A stretch of 64,000 nucleotides of DNA from VRUE01 sp963699215 (GTDB lineage Bacteria; Actinomycetota; Thermoleophilia; Solirubrobacterales; 70-9): positions 2,170,001 to 2,234,000 of the forward strand of contig OY969422.1 in NCBI GenBank assembly GCA_963699215.1. The letters are read 5' to 3'. Of this stretch, positions 56,962-64,000 are shown one piece after another (positions within the stretch are counted from its first letter, which is position 1; the number at the start of each line of letters is the position of its first letter). The position numbers and the translations under genes are program-made. The notes under the pieces are model-generated. The model was not told the origin of the DNA and did not search any database. It saw only the letters and a list, made by a program, of their open reading frames with translations.

Positions 56962-58404
56962 TCATACGACAAACGCAGGCGCGGCGCGGTCTGCCCACGG
57001 GACCGCCTGCTCCAGCTGGGAGGCCACCCGCAGCAGCACGTCCTCGCGACCCAGTGGAGCGACGAGCTGGACGCCGATCGGCAGGCCGTCCTCGCTCCAG
57101 TGCAGCGGCAGCGAGATCGCCGGCTGGCCGGTCGCGTTGAAGGCCGCGGTGAAGCAGCCGTCGAGGAAGGCGCGCTCGAAGGCCGCCATCGGATCGCCGC
57201 CGGAGTCGTCGAAGGTGCCGAGCGGCGGCGGCGGCTCGCCCAGCGTCGGCGTCAGCAGCAGGTCGAAGCCGGACTCGTGGACGCCGGCGATCATGCGGGT
57301 CATCACCTGGTGCTGGCCGACAGCCTCCAGGTACTCGCCGGCGCTGCGGCTGCGGCCGATCTCGGCCAGCGCCCAGGTCAGCGGCTCGACGTCATCCGGG
57401 CCGATCGGCTGCCCGGCGACGGTGCCGAGCTGGTCCAGCGCCTGCGCCTGCCCGGCGGCCCAGCGCACGAGGAAAGGCTCGACGATGTCGATGCCCTCCA
57501 GGAAGCTCAGGTCCGGTTCCTCGACCGTGTGGCCGAGGCCTTCCAGCGCCTTCGCGCCGGCGCGCGCGGCGGCGACGACCTCGGGGTCGGCGTCCTGCTC
57601 GATCACGGTCTCGGTCCAGAGGGCGATCCGCAGCTTGCCGGGGTCGGCGCCGACCTCCTCCACATACGGACGCAGGGGCGGCGGCGCGACGTAGGGGTCG
57701 CCCGGGGCCGGCCCATGGACGGCATCGAGCAGCGCCGCGGTGTCGCGGACGGAGCGCGAGACGCAGAGCTCCGCCGTCAAGCCCGACATGAAGTCTCCGG
57801 CCAGTGGGCCCTCGCTGGTCCGCTGCCGGCTCGGCTTCAGCCCGACCAGGCCGCAGTTGGCCGCCGGTATGCGGATCGAGCCGCCGCCGTCGTTGGCGTG
57901 GGCCATCGGCACCATGCCAGCGGCGACCGCGGCCGCCGAGCCGCCGCTGGAGCCGCCGGTCGAGCGCTCGAGGTTCCACGGGTTGCGGCTGGGGCCGTAC
58001 GCGCGGGGCTCGGTCGTCGGCAGGATGCCCAGCTCGGGACAGTTGGTCTTGCCGATCGTCACCAGCCCTGCGGCGCGGAAGCGCTGCGCGAGGTAGGTGT
58101 CCATCGGGGCGCGAAAGTCGCGCTCCTTCAAGAAGCTCATGCCGAGGTGCAGCGGCTGCCCGGCGAAGGCCGCGCCGAGGTCCTTGAGCAGGAACGGGAC
58201 CCCTTTGAAGGGCCCCTCCGGAAGCTCGCCGCGCGCCGCCTCGAGCCCTTCCTCGAAGAGCGGGTGGATGACGGCGTTGATCTCGCTGTTGGTCGCCTCG
58301 ATACGCTCGATCGCGGCTTCGGCGAGCTCGGCGGGGGTCGCCTCGCCGTCGCGGACCAGGTCCGCTTGCGCAGTCGCATCGAGGCGCCCCAGCTCGTCTC
58401 CCAT
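56962..58404 (-). CDS. Amidase-signature hydrolase
   Basis: 480 residues. The Ser-cisSer-Lys triad is seen as Lys in GVPFLLKDLGAAFAGQ and the Ser pair in TGGSSGGSAAAVAAGMVP with DGGGSIRIPA. It resembles GatA but lacks its NMDEFAMGSS signature and sits apart from gatB, so it is a general amidase (aryl, fatty or peptide amides). It lies between dapB and dapA in one strand block, which may mean a link with cell-wall or lysine metabolism, or just co-transcription. Confidence 0.88.
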   Translation of the reverse strand: MGDELGRLDATAQADLVRDGEATPAELAEAAIERIEATNSEINAVIHPLFEEGLEAARGELPEGPFKGVPFLLKDLGAAFAGQPLHLGMSFLKERDFRAPMDTYLAQRFRAAGLVTIGKTNCPELGILPTTEPRAYGPSRNPWNLERSTGGSSGGSAAAVAAGMVPMAHANDGGGSIRIPAANCGLVGLKPSRQRTSEGPLAGDFMSGLTAELCVSRSVRDTAALLDAVHGPAPGDPYVAPPPLRPYVEEVGADPGKLRIALWTETVIEQDADPEVVAAARAGAKALEGLGHTVEEPDLSFLEGIDIVEPFLVRWAAGQAQALDQLGTVAGQPIGPDDVEPLTWALAEIGRSRSAGEYLEAVGQHQVMTRMIAGVHESGFDLLLTPTLGEPPPPLGTFDDSGGDPMAAFERAFLDGCFTAAFNATGQPAISLPLHWSEDGLPIGVQLVAPLGREDVLLRVASQLEQAVPWADRAAPAFVV

Positions 58405-58413
58405 GCCGTGAAC

Positions 58414-59079
58414 CTACAGCAGCTTCTCTAGGCCGACGGTGAAGCGCTCGGACAGGCCGCCGACTCGGCGCACCGCCAGCAGCACCCCGGGCATGAAGGA
58501 GACGCGGTCGATCGAGTCGTGGCGGATCGAGAGGGTCTGGCCCTCGCCGCCGAAGATCACTTCCTGGTGGGCGACCAGACCGGGCAGGCGCACCGAGTGG
58601 ATCGGCTCGTGGACGTTGCCGCCGGCGGCGTCGATCAGCTCGGCCGTCCGCTTCGCGGTGCCGGACGGGGCGTCGAGCTTGCGGTCGTGGTGCAGCTCGA
58701 CGATCTCGCACTCGGGCATGTGGCGGGCGATCGTCTGCGCCGCCTCCATCAGCAGCACGGCGCCGATCGCGAAGTTGGGGGCGACGAAGCAGTTGGCCTC
58801 GCTCGCATCGGCCGCCTGGCGCAGCGCGTCGAGGTCGAAGCCGGTGGTGCCGACGACGACGTGGACGCCGGCCCCAAGGCAGGCCTTGGCGTTGTCGAGG
58901 GCGGTGTCGGGGGTGCTGAAGTCGACGACGACGTCGACCTCGCCCAGGATCTCGCCGAGCGAGACCCCGAGCGCAGGATCGGCCTTCGCGACGAGCTCCA
59001 TGTCGTCGGCGCCCTCGACCGCCTCGCAGACGGTCTGACCCATTCTCCCGGCTGCGCCGGAGACGCCGACCGCGATCAC
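58414..59079 (-). CDS. dapB: 4-Hydroxy-tetrahydrodipicolinate reductase
   Basis: 221 residues from GTG 59079, on the short side for DapB. The NAD(P) motif VGVSGAAGRMGQTV is at the start; VDFSTPDTALDNAKACLGAG, VVGTTGFD, and the catalytic His-His-x4-Lys in ELHHDRKLDAPSGTA are intact. It reduces the DapA product in the lysine/diaminopimelate path. The start overlaps the M16 stop by 4 nt. dapA lies downstream, separated by the amidase gene. Confidence 0.92.
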   Translation of the reverse strand: MIAVGVSGAAGRMGQTVCEAVEGADDMELVAKADPALGVSLGEILGEVDVVVDFSTPDTALDNAKACLGAGVHVVVGTTGFDLDALRQAADASEANCFVAPNFAIGAVLLMEAAQTIARHMPECEIVELHHDRKLDAPSGTAKRTAELIDAAGGNVHEPIHSVRLPGLVAHQEVIFGGEGQTLSIRHDSIDRVSFMPGVLLAVRRVGGLSERFTVGLEKLL

Positions 59080-60347
59080 GCGGCGACCAGGCTCTCGGAG
59101 ACGGGGGCGAGCGCCTTGCGGAAGCAGCCCTCGTCGCGACCGACGCAGGCGGCCGAGAGACGCTCGGCCCCGTAGAGCTCGGTCGCCAGCTCGCTCAGCT
59201 CCTCGACCGTCACGGCGTCGACTTTCGCCAGCATCTCGTCGAGGCTTTCGATCGGCAGGCCGAACAGGGTCGCGCGCGAGATCCTCGTCATCCGCGCCGC
59301 GGTCGACTCCGAGGAGAGGACGAGGCGGCCCTTGACGTTCTCCTTGGCCCGCGTCAGCTCCTCGGCGGATACCGGCTCGAAGCGCAGCCGCTCCAGCTCG
59401 GCGCCGATCACGGCGCAGGCCTCCTCGACGTTGTCCTCGCGCGTGCCGACGTAGGTCGCGACCATGCCCGAGTCGGTGTACTGCTCGTTGTAGGAGCCGA
59501 CGGAGTAGGCCAGGCCGCGCTTCTCGCGCACCTCGCGAAATAGGCGCGACGAGGTCGAGCCGCCGAAGATCGAGTCGAGCACGGCGAGCCCGTAGCGGCG
59601 CTCGTCGTCGCGGACGATGCCGGTCGCGCCGAAGCAGATGTGGTACTGCTCGGTGTCCTTCGAGTAGAAGCGCAGCCGCGCGCCGCCATCGGTCGAGATG
59701 GGCTGCGTGCCGTTGCCGCCGGCAGGTGGCGAGACGAGCCGCTCGGCCAGAGCGACGATCCGCTCGTGCTCGAGGTGTCCGGCGGCGCCGACGACGATGT
59801 GCGAGCCGGTGTAGCGGTCGCTGCGATAGGCCTCGATGTCGGCGACGGGGATCGAGGCGATCACCTCGGCCTCGCCGAGCACGCGGCGGCCCAGCGGGTG
59901 CTCGCCGAAGACGGCGTCGGCGAGGATGTCGTGCACCCGGTCCTGTGGCTCGTCCTCGTACATCGCGATCTCCTCGAGCACGACCTCGCGCTCGGAGTCG
60001 ATTTCCGGGTAGGTCGGCGCCAGCAGCATCTCGGCCAGCAGGTCGAAGACCTCCTCGGTGTGCTCGTCGAGGAAGCGGGCGTGCAGGTGGGTCGTCTCCT
60101 TGCCGGTCGCGGCGTTGACCGAAGCGCCGAGCCCGTCGAAGCGCTCGGAGATCTCGATCGCCGAGAAGCGCTCGGTCCCCTTGAACAGCAGGTGCTCGAG
60201 GAAGTGCGAGACGCCGGCCTGGGCCGGCGTCTCGTTCCTGGAGCCGGTACGAACCCAGAGCCCGAGCGCCACCGACCGGACCGAGGGAACCTCCTCGGTC
60301 ACGACCCGGACGCCCGAGCCGAGCTCGCTGAGCCTTGCCGCGCTCAA
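59076..60347 (-). CDS. M16-family zinc protease
   Basis: 423 residues from TTG 60347. The inverted zinc motif HxxEH is in VSHFLEHLLFKGT, with the distal Glu in the VVLEEIAMYEDEP region. The C-terminal half is the second M16 domain (GGSTSSRLFREVREKRGLAYSV). There is no signal peptide, so it is cytoplasmic, like the mitochondrial processing peptidase-type proteins that sit beside pnp in many Gram-positives. It begins 4 nt after the pnp stop and overlaps dapB by 4 nt. Confidence 0.92.
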   Translation of the reverse strand: MSAARLSELGSGVRVVTEEVPSVRSVALGLWVRTGSRNETPAQAGVSHFLEHLLFKGTERFSAIEISERFDGLGASVNAATGKETTHLHARFLDEHTEEVFDLLAEMLLAPTYPEIDSEREVVLEEIAMYEDEPQDRVHDILADAVFGEHPLGRRVLGEAEVIASIPVADIEAYRSDRYTGSHIVVGAAGHLEHERIVALAERLVSPPAGGNGTQPISTDGGARLRFYSKDTEQYHICFGATGIVRDDERRYGLAVLDSIFGGSTSSRLFREVREKRGLAYSVGSYNEQYTDSGMVATYVGTREDNVEEACAVIGAELERLRFEPVSAEELTRAKENVKGRLVLSSESTAARMTRISRATLFGLPIESLDEMLAKVDAVTVEELSELATELYGAERLSAACVGRDEGCFRKALAPVSESLVAA

Positions 60348-60351
60348 ATGC

Positions 60352-62596
60352 CTAGTTGCGCCGCTCGCGCTCGCGCCTGCGACCGCCGCCGCCACCACCG
60401 CGACCGCCGCGGTCGCGGTCGCCGCCGTTGCGCCGCGGGCCGCCGTCGCCGGAACCGACCGCGGCCAGCTCCTCGGGCGATTTTCCGGCCACCGACGGGT
60501 CGTCGGAGAGGCGCAGGCCGATGCGACCGCGCTCGCGGTCGACCTCGACCACGGTGACGTCGATCTCGTCGCCGGAGCTGAGCACGTCGTCGACCGAGTC
60601 GACCCGCTCACCGGGCTTGACGTTGGAGATGTGGAGCAGGCCGTCGGTGCCCTTGACCAGCTCGACGAAGGCGCCGAAGGTCGTCGTCTTGACGACTTTC
60701 GCGGCGTTGTAGCGGTCGCCGATCTCGGCCTCCTTGGTCATCGACTCGATCCGCGCCACGCAGGCTTCGACCAGTTCGCCGGTCGGGGCGTAGATGCGGA
60801 TCGTGCCGTCGTCCTCGACGTCGATTTCGGCCTCGAACTCCTCGCAGAGGGCGCGGATCGTTTCCCCGCCTTTGCCGATCACGGCGCCGATCTTCTCCTG
60901 ATCGATCTTGATCGCTTCGATCCGCGGCGCGTGCTTGGAGAGGTTCTCGCGCGGGCCGTCGATCGCCTCGGCCATCTTGCCGAGGATGAACTGGCGACCC
61001 TTGTTGGCCTGCTCGAGCGCGTCGGTGAGGATCTCGAAGGTGACGCCGGTGATCTTGATGTCCATCTGCAGGGCGGTGATCCCGTCCGCGGTGCCGGCGA
61101 CCTTGAAGTCCATGTCGCCGAGGTGGTCCTCGACGCCGGCGATGTCGGTGAGGACGATGTAGTCGTCGCCCTCCTTGATCAGGCCCATCGCGACGCCGGC
61201 GACCGGTGCGCTGACCGGAACGCCGGCTGCCTGCAGCGCCATCGAGGAGGCGCAGACCGAGCCCATCGACGAGGAGCCGTTGGACTCGAGCGTCTCCGAG
61301 ACGACCCGGATCACGTAGGGGAAGTCCTCCTCGGAGGGAATGGTGGCGACCAGGGCCCGCTCGGCGAGCGCCCCGTGGCCGATGTCGCGGCGCTTCGGGC
61401 CGCGCATGAAGCCGGCCTCCCCGACCGAGAAGGGCGGGAAGTTGTAGTGGTGCCAGAATTTCTTCGAGGTCTCCAGGCCGAGCGTGTCGATCCGCATGTC
61501 CATGCGGGTCGTTCCGAGAGCGGCATTGGAGAGGATCTGCGTCTCGCCGCGGGTGAAGAGGGCGGAGCCGTGCACGCGCGGGGAGATGTCGACCTCGCAC
61601 TCGATCGGCCGGATCTCGTCCTGGGCGCGGCCGTCGGGGCGCTTCTTGTCGACGGCGATCGCCTTGCGGATCGTGTCCTTCTCGATGTGAGCGAAGGCGG
61701 CGGTGACCTCGGACTTGCGCTCGGCGTCGGCTTCGTCGCCGGCCTCGGGGGCGTACTTGGCGACCACCTCGTCCTTGACCTCGTCGATCGCCTCGTAGCG
61801 CTCGAGCTTGCCCTCGGTGGCGATCGCGTCGACCAGAGCCTTGCCGTGAGAGGCGCGGATCTCGTCGATCAGGCCCTCGTCGATGCTCGGGCGCCTCGAC
61901 CTCGATCTTCTCCTTGCCGGCCTTCTGCTGCAGCTCCTCCATCGCCGCGACGAGCTTCTTGATCTCGGCGTGGGCGATGTCGAGCGCGTCGAGGATCTCC
62001 TGCTCGGTGACGCCGCTGGCGCCGGCCTCGACCATCAGGATCGCCTCGTCGGTGCCGGCGACGATCAGGTCGAGATCGAGCTCGGCGTGGTCCTCCTCGT
62101 CGGGGTTGACGACGAAGTCGCCGTCGAGCTTGCCGACCCGCACCGCGCCGACGTGGGCGGCGACCGGGACCGGCGAGATCGCCAGCGCCGCGGAGGCGCC
62201 GTTCATCGCGAGGATGTCGTAGGGGTGGACCTGGTCGACCGACATCGGGATCGCGACCAGCTGGGTCTCGTAGTGCCAGCCCTTGGGGAAGAGCGGCCGG
62301 ATCGGCCGGTCGATCATGCGCGCGGTCAGCGTCGCCTTCTCGCTCGATTTACCCTCGCGACGGAAGAACGAGCCGGGGATTTTGCCCGCGGCGTACATCC
62401 GCTCCTCGATGTCGACGGTGAGGGGAAGGAAGTCCACGTCGCGAAGGTTGCCGACGGTCGCGGTGCAGAGCACCATCGTGTCGCCGGCCTGGACTACGAC
62501 GGCGCCGCCCGCCTGCTTCGCGAGTTTTCCGGTCTCGAAGGAGATCTGGCTGTCGCCGACATCCGCCGAGACGCGGGTAACGTCAAACATGCTCAT
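60352..62596 (-). CDS. pnp: Polynucleotide phosphorylase, with one frameshift
   Basis: Two RNase PH domains, a KH domain (KIGAVIGKGGETIRALC) and an S1 domain, ending in a Gly/Arg-rich tail (NGGDRDRGGRGGGGGG). It degrades RNA from the 3' end with phosphate. The start frame has ETGKLAKQAGGAVVVQAGDT and GSFFRREGKSSEKATLTARM. The frame breaks near 61890 after IEVEAP, where one extra base precedes SIDEGLIDEIRASHG. Without it the protein has 747 residues, normal for actinobacteria. GGAGGT lies upstream of the ATG, so here translation uses a ribosome site. Confidence 0.9.
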
Positions 62597-62643
62597 TTAG
62601 TTGTCCTACCTCCGGCCACCCGGATGGCGGCCATTTGCATTCA

Positions 62644-62655
62644 GAACTCTCGTTC
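62644..62655. promoter_or_regulatory. LexA-box-like site upstream of pnp
   Basis: GAACTCTCGTTC fits the Gram-positive SOS pattern GAAC-N4-GTTC exactly. It lies 48-59 nt before the pnp start, in a 112-nt gap. Function in SOS control is only suggested; the match could be chance. Confidence 0.35.
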
Positions 62656-62708
62656 TCTTTCACCGGGGAGAGTACAGACGCCGGGGACGTGCCGCTGGTC
62701 TGCGGACA

Positions 62709-63179
62709 CTATGGGTACTCAACTCGCGGCACGTCCACAGGGAAGAGGGCTGGAGTGCCGGTGACTCCGGCGCGGATTCCGCTCTCGAAGTCGCGCCGGA
62801 CCCGGGCCGCCACGTCGTCCGAGCGCCGGTCTTCCTCGAAGCGCTCCAGGTCGAGGCCGAGGCGCTCCGCTCGCTCCCACAGATGCGGATCGTCTACCCG
62901 GCCGCGGTCTGCGTAGAGCGAGTCGACCATCTCGAAGAAGCGACCCTGAAGCGCAGCCGCCTCGGCGGCTGCGTGCAACGCGGGCGAGCGCGGGTGCTTG
63001 CTGGCGACGGGAAAGTGGCGGAAGACGATCCGCGCGGGCCGTTCGCAGATCTCGCTCCAGGCGGCCGCGCAATGCGGACAGGCGAGATCGGCGTAGACGA
63101 TCAGCGTCTCCCCCTCGCCCCGCACGTGATCGCCGGGACCGGGCGGCGGGACCGCGGCGCTGGTCAGCTCCGCGGTCAG
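62709..63179 (-). CDS. DsbA-like thioredoxin-fold protein, possible CTG start
   Basis: 156 residues if read from CTG 63179, which overlaps the bcp stop as CTGA, like the ATGA overlaps elsewhere in the operon. The GDHVRGEGETLIVYADLACP start fits DsbA-like proteins, which usually carry this N-terminal strand. The active site is CPHC; the cis-Pro loop is GTPALF. GTG 63125 is the nearest standard start and would cut the GDH segment. No signal peptide, so a cytoplasmic thiol-disulfide oxidoreductase or frataxin-like partner of Bcp is possible. Confidence 0.7.
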   Translation of the reverse strand: MTAELTSAAVPPPGPGDHVRGEGETLIVYADLACPHCAAAWSEICERPARIVFRHFPVASKHPRSPALHAAAEAAALQGRFFEMVDSLYADRGRVDDPHLWERAERLGLDLERFEEDRRSDDVAARVRRDFESGIRAGVTGTPALFPVDVPRVEYP

Positions 63180-63637
63180 GCCCCGACCGACGCCAGCCCG
63201 TCGAAGATCACGTTGGCGCCCGGGATCTCGAGCGGCGTCGGCGACTCGTGGACCCACTCGACCGTGCCTTCCTCGTCGATCAGGACGAGCGAGCGGTTGG
63301 CATGGCCGACCTTCTCGATGTAGGCGCCGTAGGCACGGGCGACCTCGCCCTTGGGCTCGAAGTCGGCGAGCAGCGGGGTGTCGATGCCCAGCTTCTCCTG
63401 GAAGGCCTTGTGGGCGAAGCCGTGGTCGACGCTGATGCCGAGCATCTGCACCCCCTTCGCCTCGATCTCGGGCTTGACCTCTTGGTAGATCGAGAGCTGG
63501 TCGGAGCAGACCGGGCTGAAGTCCATCGGGTAGAAGACGAGCAGCACCTTGCGACCGCGGAAGTCGGAGAGCGAGACCTTCTCGCCGTCCTGGTTGCGCA
63601 GAGTGAAGTCCGGAGCGGGCTCCCCCGCCGCGATCAT
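63176..63637 (-). CDS. Peroxiredoxin, AhpE/Bcp-like
   Basis: 153 residues. It starts IAAGEPAPDFTLRNQDGEKVSLSDFRG, with the peroxidatic Cys in YPMDFSPVCSDQLS (Pro-Val-Cys rather than the usual TPxCT). No resolving Cys near residue 50 is seen, so it is probably a 1-Cys type using an outside thiol, such as the DsbA-like protein next to it. It reduces peroxides in the cytoplasm. The start overlaps the rpsO stop by 4 nt. Confidence 0.88.
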   Translation of the reverse strand: MIAAGEPAPDFTLRNQDGEKVSLSDFRGRKVLLVFYPMDFSPVCSDQLSIYQEVKPEIEAKGVQMLGISVDHGFAHKAFQEKLGIDTPLLADFEPKGEVARAYGAYIEKVGHANRSLVLIDEEGTVEWVHESPTPLEIPGANVIFDGLASVGA

Positions 63638-63903
63638 CGCCGCAGGCCGAGCTCGGCGACCAGGGCGCGGTAGCGCTCGAGGTCGGTGCGCTCCAGGTAG
63701 CGCAGCATGCGGCGGCGCTTGCCGACCAGCATCAGCAGGCCGCGGCGCGAGTGATGGTCCTTGGCGTGCGAGCGCAGGTGCTCGGTGAGCTCGTTGATCC
63801 GCTCGGTGAGCAGCGCGACCTGGACCTCGGCAGAGCCGGTGTCGCCGTCGGCGCGGCCGTACTTGCCGATCAGCTCGGTCTTCTTCTCCTTGGTCAGGCT
63901 CAT
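63634..63903 (-). CDS. rpsO: 30S ribosomal protein S15
   Basis: 89 residues, exactly the family length. SLTKEKKTELIGKYGR, GDTGSAEVQVALLTERI, HAKDHHSRRGLLMLVGKRRR and LRYLERTDLERY are family signatures. It binds the central domain of 16S rRNA. It sits between ribF and a peroxiredoxin and upstream of pnp, the common order ribF-rpsO-pnp. The ATG overlaps the ribF stop (ATGA). Confidence 0.97.
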   Translation of the reverse strand: MSLTKEKKTELIGKYGRADGDTGSAEVQVALLTERINELTEHLRSHAKDHHSRRGLLMLVGKRRRMLRYLERTDLERYRALVAELGLRR

Positions 63904-64000
63904 GATGCGCCGGTGAAGCTAGCACAGACCTGCTTCGCATCCTCGACGTCGATCCGCATCTGGGCGATCAGCTCCTCGACGCTGGCGAAGCGCTTCTCGC
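63900..64000 (-). CDS. ribF: Riboflavin kinase / FAD synthetase, C-terminal end
   Basis: Only the last 33 codons are in the window, reading EKRFASVEELIAQMRIDVED, then AKQVCASFTGAS and stop. This is the typical RibF end (KRFxSxEELxxQMxxDVExA). The stop overlaps the rpsO start by 4 nt. The assignment rests on this short tail and on the conserved ribF-rpsO order. Confidence 0.7.
   Translation of the reverse strand, partial: EKRFASVEELIAQMRIDVEDAKQVCASFTGAS

Noticed and set aside
56962..58404. A second gatA
   Set aside because: The amidase triad is present but the GatA-specific NMDEFAMGSS-type segment is not, and a complete gatCAB exists at 28498-31656.
61880..61900. Programmed frameshift in pnp
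   Set aside because: No slippery heptamer or downstream pseudoknot seen, and Pnp is not known to be recoded.
1..64000. tRNA or rRNA genes
   Set aside because: I looked for tRNA-like cloverleafs with GGTTC-type T-loops and conserved rRNA stretches and saw none; the A/B/C repeats lack tRNA features.

Overview
The window reads as a chromosomal core region of a very high G+C actinobacterium. The gene set is an o-succinylbenzoate menaquinone pathway, GatCAB, a DnaE1-type polymerase, an Ada-AlkA fusion, a pnp-M16-dapB-dapA-rnj block, many GTG/TTG starts and many apparently leaderless promoters. My best guess is class Thermoleophilia (Solirubrobacterales-like); this comes from gene content and style, not from a search. 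I saw no rRNA, tRNA, CRISPR array, phage or insertion sequence.

Layout. 1-5492: end of an MFS exporter, an RTX-like secreted protein, a quinone oxidoreductase, serA-serC (serine synthesis) and a divergent cupin gene. 5493-5953: no gene, but two copies of a structured repeat in inverted orientation. 5954-20847: branched-chain amino acid genes (ilvC, ilvB, ilvN) interleaved with menaquinone genes (menE, menB, menA, menC, menD, menF), two related beta-propeller genes, and a sulfolipid-type sqdB. 20893-24638: two GT-C glycosyltransferases and a DUF2304-GT2 polyprenyl-phosphate sugar transferase. 24619-28184: Ada-AlkA, a SnoaL-like protein, a zinc-ribbon membrane protein and type II NADH dehydrogenase (ndh) behind a near-perfect palindromic operator. 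28498-31656: gatC-gatA-gatB. 31686-35113: secreted and membrane proteins and a GMC oxidoreductase. 35151-40318: folD, pcrA, and a CymR-like regulator-cysK-cysE operon. 40372-42065: a LuxR-type response regulator facing an HDOD-HD-LuxR protein. 42144-49777: gltX, nfo, the third repeat copy, an acyl-CoA dehydrogenase, a Cys-rich protein and dnaE. 50010-54308: a secreted protein, a SIR2-like/DUF4917 protein and an MprAB-like two-component system. 54398-64000: a long minus-strand block, in transcription order ribF, rpsO, bcp, a DsbA-like gene, pnp, an M16 protease, dapB, an amidase, dapA and rnj.

How it works together. Menaquinone made by the men genes is the electron acceptor for Ndh. The ilv, ser, cys and dap genes supply amino acids and cell-wall precursors. 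GatCAB with GltX supports indirect Gln-tRNA formation. The GT2 enzyme probably makes the lipid-linked sugar used by the two GT-C enzymes, and SqdB makes UDP-sulfoquinovose for sulfolipid.

Two things stand out. First, a repeat family (5502-5648, 5783-5938, 44392-44487) has a core of about 90 nt that folds into three hairpins with compensatory changes. In two copies it is closed by 28-nt arms whose sequence differs completely between copies while pairing is kept. It looks like an undescribed MITE-like or non-coding RNA element. Second, five otherwise intact genes (ilvB, the GT2 gene, ndh, dapA three times, pnp) carry single-base frameshifts. These are most simply sequencing errors, so reading frames should be corrected before protein analysis.
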